Source: Syntrophaceae bacterium (GTDB taxonomy: Bacteria; Desulfobacterota; Syntrophia; Syntrophales; Fen-1087). Taken from it: 7,775 bases of DNA. The stretch lies in assembly GCA_003161855.1 (NCBI GenBank), contig PMNM01000066.1, forward strand, positions 347-8,121, written 5' to 3'. This document shows, piece after piece, positions 1 through 5,797 of the stretch. How positions within the stretch are numbered: position 1 is the first letter of the stretch; each line of letters opens with the position of its first letter. A program made the position numbers and the translations under genes. Below the pieces are notes generated by a model, which was not told where the DNA came from, ran no database searches, and saw only the letters and a program-made list of their open reading frames with translations.

Positions 1-699
1 ATTGGTCAGGCCTCCTTCCATGAAGTCGTTGCCTGAAACGCGGATACCGATGGCCAGGTCATTCCCGACGGCTTCCCTGACTTTTTTGATGACTTCCAGG
101 CCAAAGCGCATCCGGTTTTCCAGCGCCCCTCCGTATTCGTCCGTCCGGTGATTCGTAATCGGCGATAAAAACTGGCTGATCAGATAACCGGTACAGGCGA
201 TGATTTCCACGAGATCAAATCCGGCCGCTTTCGCCCGCTTTGCTCCCTGGGAAAAGGCTTCCTTGACGGCCTCAATATCCGGCCGGTTCATCTCCCGGGG
301 AACCTGCCCGGTGAGACGGCTCTTAATGGGCGACGGGGCAATGGCCGGCATTCCGGTGAAGAAAACAGTCGGGGCGTTGCGGCCCATATGAAAGAGCTGG
401 GCGCCCAGTTTCACCGGTGTGTTTCGATGAAGCTCCGTGACGAAGTCTCTGAATCCATCCATCTGCCGGTCCTCGAAAAGGCCGGGGATAAAGGGAGCGC
501 CTCCCGTCCGGTCAATGGCCAGAGGGCCGATGATCATGAGGCCGACACCGCCATGCGCCCGTTCCCGGTAGAAATGCTGATACCTTTCCGAAAAATCGTA
601 ATTCTCCGAAAAGTGGAGGCCCATGGCCGGCATCACATACCGGTTTTCAATCCGGAGACGATGAATAGTGATCGGCTCGAAGAGTTTGATGAATTCCAT
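1..699 (-). CDS. Old-yellow-enzyme-family NADH:flavin oxidoreductase, 2,4-dienoyl-CoA reductase type (N-terminal 233 residues; C-terminus outside window)
   Basis: Seen: an open frame on the minus strand starts at ATG 699-697 and runs off the left edge. It begins MEFIKLFEPITIHRLRIENR, the usual OYE-family opening (barrel strand 1), then the FMN-site motif QLFHMGR (101-107) and the family signature GYLISQFLSP..TN.RTDEYGG..ENRMRF (171-199). At the position of the OYE1 substrate-binding His/Asn pair this protein has Ile167 and Thr170, while the catalytic-type Tyr172 is kept. Family knowledge: E. coli FadH (2,4-dienoyl-CoA reductase) also lacks that His/Asn pair and uses the equivalent Tyr. Inference: a cytosolic FMN enzyme reducing an unsaturated acyl-CoA or enoate, not a classical OYE. 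Whether it has the FadH-like 4Fe-4S and FAD/NAD(P)H domains cannot be told because the C-terminal part is missing. The start lies 16 bases after the thioesterase stop, with only a modest ribosome binding site (AAAGGC), so it is probably the third gene of one operon. Confidence 0.9.
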   Translation of the reverse strand, partial: MEFIKLFEPITIHRLRIENRYVMPAMGLHFSENYDFSERYQHFYRERAHGGVGLMIIGPLAIDRTGGAPFIPGLFEDRQMDGFRDFVTELHRNTPVKLGAQLFHMGRNAPTVFFTGMPAIAPSPIKSRLTGQVPREMNRPDIEAVKEAFSQGAKRAKAAGFDLVEIIACTGYLISQFLSPITNHRTDEYGGALENRMRFGLEVIKKVREAVGNDLAIGIRVSGNDFMEGGLTN

Positions 700-715
700 G
701 AGGATTTGCCTTTGT

Positions 716-1201
716 TTACCGTGAAATCTGGGACAGGAAAGCGCACACCTCTGGTGTCATTTTCCGTCCCTGCCAGATTCCCTGCACGATGCAAACGACC
801 TCTTCATTCGCATCGATGAGTTTCAGATCGAGGGTAAAGTCGGCTTTTCCTTTCTCCTCCAGCTCCATCAAAATTTGTGCTACCCGCTCCTCGCTCAAGT
901 CAGTTTCCAGAATAACATCCGTCAAGACGGGCCGCCGGAAGCGGATTTGAACCTCCCTGACAAGAGGGTAGTATTTACCCATATCGAAGGAGGCACCGAA
1001 AATGGCGCCGCCCATGACCTCGCCAATGGTAAACAGGGAACCGGCATACATGATCCCCACATGATTGACATTGCCCTGAAGCGGCATCAGGAGTTTCACA
1101 TAACGGTCCTGCAGGGCAAGGACTTTCAGCCCCGTACGCCGAATGCCTTCAATGCCCGACTCCACATACGTCGCCAGAGATTTGTACTTTTCCTCAATCA
1201 T
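716..1201 (-). CDS. Hotdog-fold thioesterase, PaaI/YiiD-C (DUF4442)-like
   Basis: A 161-residue protein of typical single-hotdog length. Seen: the segment GNVNHVGIMYAGSLFTIGE (43-61) matches the central hotdog helix and its loop, with Asn46-His47 and Gly60-Glu61 where YiiD-C/PaaI-like proteins carry substrate-site residues. The strand pattern YPLVREVQIRFRRPV (78-92) then LDLKLIDANEEVVCIVQGIWQG (124-145) fits the remaining hotdog sheet. Family knowledge: these proteins form dimers or tetramers and hydrolyse acyl-CoA or acyl-ACP thioesters; the acyl specificity cannot be read from sequence. No signal peptide, so cytosolic. The ATG is preceded by a strong GAGGGGGG ribosome binding site 9 bases upstream. 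It sits between two flavin oxidoreductase genes on the same strand (55 bases after the upstream gene, 16 before the next), which fits a role in acyl-CoA turnover. A non-enzymatic hotdog protein is possible. Confidence 0.85.
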   Translation of the reverse strand: MIEEKYKSLATYVESGIEGIRRTGLKVLALQDRYVKLLMPLQGNVNHVGIMYAGSLFTIGEVMGGAIFGASFDMGKYYPLVREVQIRFRRPVLTDVILETDLSEERVAQILMELEEKGKADFTLDLKLIDANEEVVCIVQGIWQGRKMTPEVCAFLSQISR

Positions 1202-1256
1202 GTCTTACCGCCCCCCTCGAACAGACAGATCCTTTTCCCTATGGAACTGCCGTGAT

Positions 1257-2246
1257 CTATTGAACCCATTGACTTGCCTTGGCCAGATGTTCGACCGCTT
1301 CCCTGGCCATTCGGTCAAGAAGTTCCCGGCAGGTGGGAATATCATGAATCAGACCGATTGACTGGCCGACCATGAGTGGGGCATAGTCCACATCGCCCTT
1401 TTCCCAGGCATCCTTGATCCGCTGACCAGACAGCAGCGGAATGAGTTCTTCAAAGCCGCCGCCACGCTCTTCGATCGTACAGACCTCGTCGATGACCTTG
1501 CTCTTCAGGGCCCTCCCCTGCAGTCCGATGGATTTCCCAAAAATCTTGGTCTCATATTCCTGCCGTTTCAGGAGTTCCTGCTTGATATTATCATGCACCT
1601 CGCACTCTTTGGTGGCTACAAAACGACTGGCCATCATGACTCCCTGGGCACCCAGAACCAGAGCCGCGGCCAGGGACCGGCCATCGGCGATCCCTCCTAC
1701 GGTCACCACCGGAATCCTGACCGAATCCACAATCCGGGGGGTCAACACCATGGTCGTGACGTCGTCATTGAGGGGATGGCCGCCCTCCTCAATGCCGGCG
1801 GCATAAATGCCGTCGTAGCCCACGTGTTGAGCGTGAAGGGCATGACGGACGGCGCCGACCTTATGGAACAGCTTGACCCCGGCTTTTTTGAGCATCTCAA
1901 TGGCTTCCATCCCCGAGGCCTTATCGACGGGTGTCCCGGAAAATTCGATGCCGGCCACCTTTTCCTCTGCACAGACATGGATGTACATCTGGTGGTGCGC
2001 GGGGGTAATGCGGAGCGAGGGCAGGAGGGTAATGTTGACCATAAAGGGTTGATCGGTCAGCTTCCGGGTTTCGCGAATGGCGTCGCGAAATTCTTCTTCC
2101 GTCTCATAATTACCGGCGGTGAGATTGCCCATCCCACCCGCATTAGAGATAGCGGCACAGAATTTCGGTTTACAGAGCCACATCATGGCCCCGCAGATAA
2201 TGGGATATTTGATGCTGAACATTTCGGTAATGGCTGTCTTGAACAT
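1257..2246 (-). CDS. FMN-dependent nitronate monooxygenase / FabK-like oxidoreductase (2-nitropropane dioxygenase family)
   Basis: A 329-residue TIM-barrel flavoprotein, complete, at the family's usual length. Seen: N-terminal ITEMFSIKYPIICGAMMW (6-23), the NAGGMGNL turn (35-42), VNITLLP (70-76), the active-site motif GIEEGGHPLNDD (151-162) with the candidate catalytic base His157, and the phosphate-binding GGIADG (184-189) followed by LGAQGVMMASRF (198-209). Family knowledge: nitronate monooxygenases use O2 and FMN to oxidise alkyl nitronates, while the closely similar FabK is an NADH-dependent enoyl-ACP reductase; the motifs here occur in both. Inference: with an enoate-reductase-type gene and a thioesterase downstream, a reductase on acyl thioesters is at least as likely as nitronate oxidation, but sequence alone does not decide. 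The ATG has a strong AGGAGAAG ribosome binding site. It is the first gene of the minus-strand cluster, read from a promoter at about 2328-2300. Confidence 0.88.
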   Translation of the reverse strand: MFKTAITEMFSIKYPIICGAMMWLCKPKFCAAISNAGGMGNLTAGNYETEEEFRDAIRETRKLTDQPFMVNITLLPSLRITPAHHQMYIHVCAEEKVAGIEFSGTPVDKASGMEAIEMLKKAGVKLFHKVGAVRHALHAQHVGYDGIYAAGIEEGGHPLNDDVTTMVLTPRIVDSVRIPVVTVGGIADGRSLAAALVLGAQGVMMASRFVATKECEVHDNIKQELLKRQEYETKIFGKSIGLQGRALKSKVIDEVCTIEERGGGFEELIPLLSGQRIKDAWEKGDVDYAPLMVGQSIGLIHDIPTCRELLDRMAREAVEHLAKASQWVQ

Positions 2247-2299
2247 TATTTTTCTTCTCCTGTGGCTTGACCTTTACATCGCAACTATTTCGCTGCCTT

Positions 2300-2328
2300 T
2301 CTTAATCAGAACCGTCTGTTTCTGTCAA
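2300..2328 (-). promoter_or_regulatory. Putative sigma-70 promoter of the minus-strand flavoprotein cluster
   Basis: On the minus strand a perfect TTGACA -35 box (2328-2323) is followed after 17 bases by TTAAGA (2305-2300); shifting by one base gives TAAGAA with an 18-base spacer. The -10 match is only moderate. Transcription would begin near 2293, giving a leader of about 47 bases before the oxidoreductase ATG. Predicted from consensus only. Confidence 0.5.
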
Positions 2329-2360
2329 CCCCTTTGTCGTACGGCAGGGATGGAAACTCC

Positions 2361-2389
2361 TTGACAGGTTATTGCTTATCCATTAGTTT
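2361..2389 (+). promoter_or_regulatory. Putative sigma-70 promoter of the PPC/DUF296 gene
   Basis: A perfect TTGACA (2361-2366) is followed after 17 bases by TAGTTT (2384-2389), a weak -10. Transcription would begin near 2396, about 30 bases before the ATG at 2426. It points away from the promoter at 2300-2328, and the two -35 boxes are 32 bases apart, so a regulator bound between them could act on both. Predicted from consensus only. Confidence 0.45.
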
Positions 2390-2425
2390 CAAAATCAATT
2401 TCAGAATTTCAAGGCAGGATTCCTG

Positions 2426-2869
2426 ATGAAATATGCGGAGGCCAGAGCGGGACGGATTTTTGTGATCCGGCTCGAAGACGACGATATCGTCCACGAGGTA
2501 ATCGAAAAATTTGCCCGTGAACTGGATATCAAGGCGGCGGCGCTCATTGTTCTCGGCGGGGCGGATCTGGACAGTAAACTTGTCGTCGGACCTGAAGAGG
2601 GGCGGGCAAAACCCCTTCATCCGATGGAGCATATCCTTGAGGATGTCCATGAGGTTGCGGGCACCGGCACCCTGTTTCCCGACGATCAGGGCAACCCTAT
2701 TCTGCATATGCACATGGCCTGCGGCCGGAAATCATCCACGGTCACCGGCTGCATTCGTACAGGGGTCAAGGTCTGGCATGTCATGGAGGTCATCCTTTTT
2801 GAGCTGATCGACACAACAGGCAGACGGCTTGTTGATCCGGAGACGGGTTTCAAACTATTGATTCCGTAA
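2426..2869 (+). CDS. PPC/DUF296 domain protein (stand-alone plants-and-prokaryotes-conserved domain)
   Basis: A 147-residue protein made up almost entirely of one PPC (DUF296) domain. Seen: an N-terminal strand GRIFVIRLEDDDIVHEVIEKFA (9-30), the core strand AALIVLGGADLDSKLVVG (38-55), then the family hallmark GTLFPDDQGNPILHMHMACGR (81-101), including the paired His94/His96, and a C-terminal strand VWHVMEVILFEL (116-127) with His118. Family knowledge: in plants the domain follows AT-hooks in DNA-binding AHL proteins and makes trimers; bacterial versions lack AT-hooks, are structurally known as trimers, and their clustered histidines suggest a metal site. Their biochemical role is unknown. No AT-hook or other DNA-binding segment is visible here, so a transcription-factor name would mislead. 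The ATG follows AGGCAGGA at a reasonable distance. It appears to be a single-gene unit, divergent from the flavoprotein cluster. Confidence 0.88.
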   Translation: MKYAEARAGRIFVIRLEDDDIVHEVIEKFARELDIKAAALIVLGGADLDSKLVVGPEEGRAKPLHPMEHILEDVHEVAGTGTLFPDDQGNPILHMHMACGRKSSTVTGCIRTGVKVWHVMEVILFELIDTTGRRLVDPETGFKLLIP

Positions 2870-2885
2870 AAAACCCGCTTTCCGG
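2837..2885 (+). terminator. Imperfect inverted repeat across the stop codon of the DUF296 gene, possible weak terminator
   Basis: CCGGAGACGGGTTT (2837-2850) is nearly complementary to AAACCCGCTTTCCGG (2871-2885) across a 20-base loop that contains the TAA stop (2867-2869). There is no U-tract after the second arm, so intrinsic termination would be weak; it may be an mRNA-stabilising hairpin or chance. Confidence 0.3.
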
Positions 2886-2927
2886 ATGGGGCTGGGGTCT
2901 GAGCATGGATCATGAGGGATCGAATAT

Positions 2928-2956
2928 TTATCCAGGGAGGAACCCCGGATTATACT
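2928..2956 (+). promoter_or_regulatory. Possible sigma-70 promoter for the alpha/beta hydrolase gene
   Basis: TATACT (2951-2956) is a good -10 box, but the element 17 bases upstream, TTATCC (2928-2933), matches the -35 poorly. A TTGACA at 2960-2965 has no acceptable -10 at 16-18 bases. If TATACT is used, the leader would be about 80 bases and would contain the two small palindromes at 2973-3010. Confidence 0.3.
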
Positions 2957-2972
2957 CAGTTGACACCGTAAA

Positions 2973-3010
2973 CATGATAAGTCATGGACAGGATAGGTCA
3001 GCGCTCTGAC
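2973..3010 (+). repeat. Two short perfect palindromes (5-4-5) upstream of the alpha/beta hydrolase gene
   Basis: CATGA-TAAG-TCATG (2973-2986) and GTCAG-CGCT-CTGAC (2997-3010) each have 5-base perfect arms around a 4-base centre; their centres are 24 bases apart. They lie 32-69 bases before the ATG at 3042. They could be operator sites or small RNA hairpins. The two sequences are not copies of each other, and short palindromes arise by chance. Confidence 0.3.
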
Positions 3011-3041
3011 GCACCTTGTAAATGACTTCTCAGGAACAGCT

Positions 3042-3737
3042 ATGGCAATTTATGTATTGGTTCATGGCGCCACAGCCGGAGGCTGGATCTGGCAGTCCAT
3101 CCCGGCCCGCCTGCGGGCCGCGGGGCACGACGCTTTCACCCCGACCCTGACGGGACTGGGAGAGCGCCGGCACCTGTTCAGCCCGGATATTACCATGGAA
3201 ACACATATTCTGGATGTCCTCAACATTCTCTTTTTCGAGGATCTGCATCAGGTCATCCTGGTCGGGCACAGTTACGGCGGTGCGGTCATCACGGGTGTCG
3301 CGGAAAAAGCGGCGGAGCGACTGTCCCACCTGGTATACCTGGACGCCTTCGTCCCGCAGGATGGCGAGGCCGTGAAAGAACTTTACGATCCTCCGGTGGT
3401 CCATACCCTGACCGAGCACTACCTGAACGGCGGGAAAAGCCTGCCCGTAAACGGCGCAGAAGCATCCGATCCCCGGTTTACGGAACATCCCCTGAAGACT
3501 TTCTTCCAGCCTTTTCACCTGAAAAGCGAAGCGGCAAAGGCCCTGCCCCGGACTTACATATTTTGCACCGACAAAGCGGAGATGAGCATCCGCGGCCAGG
3601 GCATCATCCGGTCCGCCGGGCGGGCAAAAGCGGCGGGATGGCCCTATCATGAGCTTAATACCGGCCATCACCCCATGTGGACGATGCCAGTCGAGTTGAC
3701 AAATTTGTTGCTGGGTGTCCGGTTAAACGCCCGTTGA
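3042..3737 (+). CDS. Alpha/beta hydrolase, methylesterase/hydroxynitrile-lyase-like
   Basis: A 231-residue cytosolic protein with no signal peptide. Seen: the first strand and oxyanion segment YVLVHGATAGGWIW (4-17), the nucleophile elbow GHSYGG (75-80) with Ser77, a likely acid Asp177 in TYIFCTDKAEMS (171-182), and the catalytic His209 in TGHHPMW (207-213), close to the GHxPM pattern of the plant methyl-salicylate/methyl-jasmonate esterase and hydroxynitrile-lyase group. The full Ser-Asp-His triad is therefore present. Family knowledge: bacterial members hydrolyse small carboxylic esters; the substrate cannot be deduced. The length is close to the compact 230-260 residues of this group. The ATG is preceded by AGGAA about 8 bases upstream. 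The next gene starts 31 bases after the stop on the same strand, so co-transcription with the phosphodiesterase and methyltransferase is plausible. Confidence 0.88.
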   Translation: MAIYVLVHGATAGGWIWQSIPARLRAAGHDAFTPTLTGLGERRHLFSPDITMETHILDVLNILFFEDLHQVILVGHSYGGAVITGVAEKAAERLSHLVYLDAFVPQDGEAVKELYDPPVVHTLTEHYLNGGKSLPVNGAEASDPRFTEHPLKTFFQPFHLKSEAAKALPRTYIFCTDKAEMSIRGQGIIRSAGRAKAAGWPYHELNTGHHPMWTMPVELTNLLLGVRLNAR

Positions 3738-3768
3738 CGTGCGGTAAATTCATTTTCAAAACTCTCCT

Positions 3769-4494
3769 ATGATAAATATATCTGACAATCGATCCTCTCA
3801 TGAATTCCTCTGTTTCGCCCACCGGGGCGCCAGCGGACATGAGCCGGAAAATACCCTGCTGGCTATTGAAAAAGCCATCTCGCTAGGCGCGCCCTGGATC
3901 GAAATCGACGTTTTTTCTGTTGAAGACGAACTGGTGGTGATTCATGATGAACGGCTGGAATACACGACCAACGGGAGCGGATATGTCACGGAAAAGACGC
4001 TGGCCTATCTGCGGACGCTTGATGCGGGCAAAGGACAACGCATTCCGCTGTTGCGGGAGGTTTTCGATCTGGTTCAGCACCGGGCCGGAATTAACGTGGA
4101 GTTAAAGGGAGCCGGAACAAACATCCCGGCAGTAAAACTGATCAAAGACTACATCAGGCATCACGGCTGGCATTATGACCAGGTGATCCTGTCTTCATTC
4201 AATCATCAGGAATTAGCCAGGGTCAAGCATCTTGATCCGGACATCCGGATTGGTGCGCTGGTTCTGGGTATTCCACGCCACTATGCCAAATTTGCCGAAG
4301 AATTACAGGCCTTTTCGGTCCATGCCGGCCTCGCCTTCGTCAACCAAGTCTTTGTGGATGACGCCCACCGGCGCGGGCTGAAAGTCTTTGTCTTTACCGT
4401 CAACTTTCCCGATGATTTGAACAGGATGCGGGCGATGGGGGTGGATGGTGTATTCACCAATTTCCCGGAGCTGGTTCTCTCTCGGAAATTCTGA
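3769..4494 (+). CDS. Glycerophosphodiester phosphodiesterase (GDPD/UgpQ-like)
   Basis: A 241-residue cytosolic enzyme of usual UgpQ length. It hydrolyses glycerophosphodiesters, the deacylated head groups of phospholipids, to glycerol-3-phosphate and an alcohol. Seen: AHRGASGHEPENT (17-29) with catalytic His18 and Arg19, the metal ligands Glu45 and Asp47 in IEIDV, the second catalytic His59 in VIHDE (57-61), metal-site Glu111 in NVELKG (109-114), and the C-terminal VFVFTVN and GVDGVFTNFPE strands. The aromatic Trp often found in the VxxWTVN strand is Phe here. The start at 3769 is the only possible ATG: an in-frame stop lies at 3745-3747 and no ATG follows before the catalytic motif. There is no clear Shine-Dalgarno (CTCTCCT precedes it), so initiation may be weak or depend on reading from the upstream gene. 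The downstream methyltransferase begins 2 bases after its stop. Confidence 0.92.
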   Translation: MINISDNRSSHEFLCFAHRGASGHEPENTLLAIEKAISLGAPWIEIDVFSVEDELVVIHDERLEYTTNGSGYVTEKTLAYLRTLDAGKGQRIPLLREVFDLVQHRAGINVELKGAGTNIPAVKLIKDYIRHHGWHYDQVILSSFNHQELARVKHLDPDIRIGALVLGIPRHYAKFAEELQAFSVHAGLAFVNQVFVDDAHRRGLKVFVFTVNFPDDLNRMRAMGVDGVFTNFPELVLSRKF

Positions 4495-4496
4495 AA

Positions 4497-5063
4497 ATGT
4501 TTGATCACTTTGACTTTATCGCCCCACTCTATGACCGAATTGTCCGCCTTCCCGTTTCATCCCGTCTCTGCGAACTGCTGAAACTGCCGACCGATGGGAT
4601 CCTGCTCGATGCCGGCGGCGGCACCGGCCGGGTGTCATCACGCCTGAGATCGGTAGTGGGCAAACTCATTATCTGTGACTTTTCCCTCCCCATGCTGAAG
4701 CAGGCACAAGCCAAGCATGGCCTGTATTCTGTGCAGACGCGCGCTGAGCAGCTTCCCTTTGCCGATGGCACCTTTGACCGGGTTATTGTCGTCGACGCCC
4801 TCCATCACTTCTTCGATCAACAGGCAGCCATCCGGGACCTCATTCGTGTGCTCAAACCGGAAGGGCGGCTGGTGATCGAGGAACCGGATCGGAACAGGTT
4901 GATTGTAAAAATACTGGTTGTTGCGGAAAAAATGGCCTTTATGCGCAGCCGGATCCATACGATGACAGAAATCCTGGACATGGTGACGGCGGAGGGGATG
5001 ACCGCCTGTATTGAACGCGGCAACGGTTTTGCATCCTGGGTCGTGGCCGATAAGAAAAAATAA
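4497..5063 (+). CDS. Class I SAM-dependent methyltransferase (UbiE/Methyltransf_11-like)
   Basis: A 188-residue, single-domain protein. Seen: motif I LLDAGGGTGRVSSRL (36-50) binding SAM, acidic post-I Asp61 in IICDFSLPML, motif II region RAEQLPFADGTFDRVIVVDALHHF (82-105) and motif III LIRVLKPEGRLVIEEP. Family knowledge: this pattern is shared by small-molecule methyltransferases of the UbiE type. At 188 residues it is shorter than UbiE (about 250) and lacks the extra lid region, so the substrate (quinone, lipid head group, other) is open. The ATG lies 2 bases after the phosphodiesterase TGA and has only a poor ribosome binding site (CGGAAA), which suggests translational coupling. Inference: the pair may act on lipid-derived compounds, but nothing in the sequence proves it. 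Confidence 0.87.
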   Translation: MFDHFDFIAPLYDRIVRLPVSSRLCELLKLPTDGILLDAGGGTGRVSSRLRSVVGKLIICDFSLPMLKQAQAKHGLYSVQTRAEQLPFADGTFDRVIVVDALHHFFDQQAAIRDLIRVLKPEGRLVIEEPDRNRLIVKILVVAEKMAFMRSRIHTMTEILDMVTAEGMTACIERGNGFASWVVADKKK

Positions 5064-5075
5064 TTTTGAATTCCA

Positions 5076-5104
5076 TTGACTTAAAGACCCTAACAGTGAT
5101 AGGG
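5076..5104 (+). promoter_or_regulatory. Weak putative promoter and small hairpin before the metallo-hydrolase gene
   Basis: TTGACT (5076-5081) is a fair -35, but the elements 16-17 bases on (GATAGG at 5098, ATAGGG at 5099) are poor -10 boxes. The same stretch holds a 5-base perfect stem CCCTA (5088-5092)/TAGGG (5100-5104) with a 7-base loop, not followed by a T-run. Either a promoter or a leader hairpin is possible; neither is secure. Confidence 0.2.
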
Positions 5105-5148
5105 GTGGCGCCGACGTTTTTGATAGAAATTTTTATGGAGAAGAAAAT

Positions 5149-5781
5149 ATGTTTTTGAAACAAATGCAGGTGGGCCATATGGCCGTATTTGCCTATCTGG
5201 TGGGCGACCCCGCCACGGGAGAAGCTCTGGTGATCGACCCGGCCGCCAACATTGACGGCATCCTCGCCCATGCTGAAAAAAACAACCTCAAAATTCAATA
5301 CATCGTCAACACCCACGGCCATGTAGACCATATTTCGGGCAACACGGAAATGAAAAGCAAGACCGGAGCAAAGATTGTGATTCATGAAAGCGATGCCGAG
5401 ATGCTCACGTCCACACCGGCCATGATCCTCCGCATGTTCGGCGCCAAACAGTCCCCGGCAGCCGATATCACCGTCCGGGACGGGGATACCATTTCGGTGG
5501 GGAGCATTTCCCTGAAAGTTCTCCATACCCCGGGACACTCGCCGGGAAGTATGTCACTTTTTACAGATGGATGCGTTTTTACAGGAGACACGCTGTTTGT
5601 CGGCGGTGTCGGAAGAACAGATCTTCCCGGAGGATCCGGGCAGGTCATGGCTCAATCCATCCAGGGGAAATTATGTCCCCTGCCCGATGACACAAAGGTT
5701 TTGCCGGGGCACAACTACGGCGGAACACCAACCTCCACCATTGGCCAGGAAAAGAAATCCAATCCTTTTTTGAGACAATAA
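5149..5781 (+). CDS. Metallo-beta-lactamase-fold hydrolase, glyoxalase-II-like
   Basis: A 210-residue, single-domain protein with a complete di-metal site. Seen: THGHVDH (55-61) giving His56, His58, Asp60 and His61, then His130 in TPGHSPGS (127-134), bridging Asp147 in FTGDTLF (144-150), and His188 in LPGHNYG (185-191). The stretch [11 protein letters not shown] (153-163) is typical of glyoxalase-II/persulfide-dioxygenase-like subfamilies. Family knowledge: such proteins hydrolyse thioesters such as S-lactoylglutathione, or oxidise glutathione persulfide. The C-terminal helical substrate-binding domain of true glyoxalase II (about 250 residues) is absent, so the substrate is not assignable and the name GloB would be too specific. 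The ATG has a good GGAGAAG ribosome binding site 8 bases upstream. The purC ATG follows 16 bases after the stop. Confidence 0.9.
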   Translation: MFLKQMQVGHMAVFAYLVGDPATGEALVIDPAANIDGILAHAEKNNLKIQYIVNTHGHVDHISGNTEMKSKTGAKIVIHESDAEMLTSTPAMILRMFGAKQSPAADITVRDGDTISVGSISLKVLHTPGHSPGSMSLFTDGCVFTGDTLFVGGVGRTDLPGGSGQVMAQSIQGKLCPLPDDTKVLPGHNYGGTPTSTIGQEKKSNPFLRQ

Positions 5782-5797
5782 AATCAGGTTCCCATTC

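Larger units (their letters stand above)
2247..2425. other. Divergent intergenic region
   Basis: This 179-base gap separates the minus-strand cluster from the plus-strand genes. Besides the two outward promoters it contains, between their -35 boxes, the palindromic hexamer CGTACG (in TCGTACGGC, about 2338-2344). The -35 boxes with flanks form an inverted repeat: CTGTCAA (2322-2328) and TTGACAG (2361-2367). No ORF, tRNA or terminator is seen. Confidence 0.5.

Noticed and set aside
388..819. 143-residue plus-strand open frame opposite the OYE-family gene
   Set aside because: The minus strand encodes unmistakable OYE motifs throughout this stretch; the plus-strand translation resembles no protein family.
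1593..2270. 225-residue plus-strand open frame opposite the nitronate-monooxygenase-like gene
   Set aside because: It lies antisense to a gene with clear family motifs, its translation is rich in Gly/His/Pro without any recognisable domain, and it has no ribosome binding site; it is a product of codon bias.
2905..3009. 34-codon plus-strand open frame in the gap before the alpha/beta hydrolase gene
   Set aside because: No convincing ribosome binding site, no recognisable sequence, and it overlaps the likely promoter.
3030..3671. 213-residue minus-strand open frame opposite the alpha/beta hydrolase gene
   Set aside because: The plus strand has a full catalytic triad and good start; the antisense frame shows no domain.
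5088..5120. Intrinsic terminator after the methyltransferase gene
   Set aside because: The CCCTA/TAGGG stem is only 5 pairs and the T-run at about 5116-5120 is separated from it by over 10 bases.
4939..5538. 199-residue minus-strand open frame spanning the methyltransferase end and the metallo-hydrolase start
   Set aside because: It crosses two well-supported genes and an intergenic gap and has no family signature.
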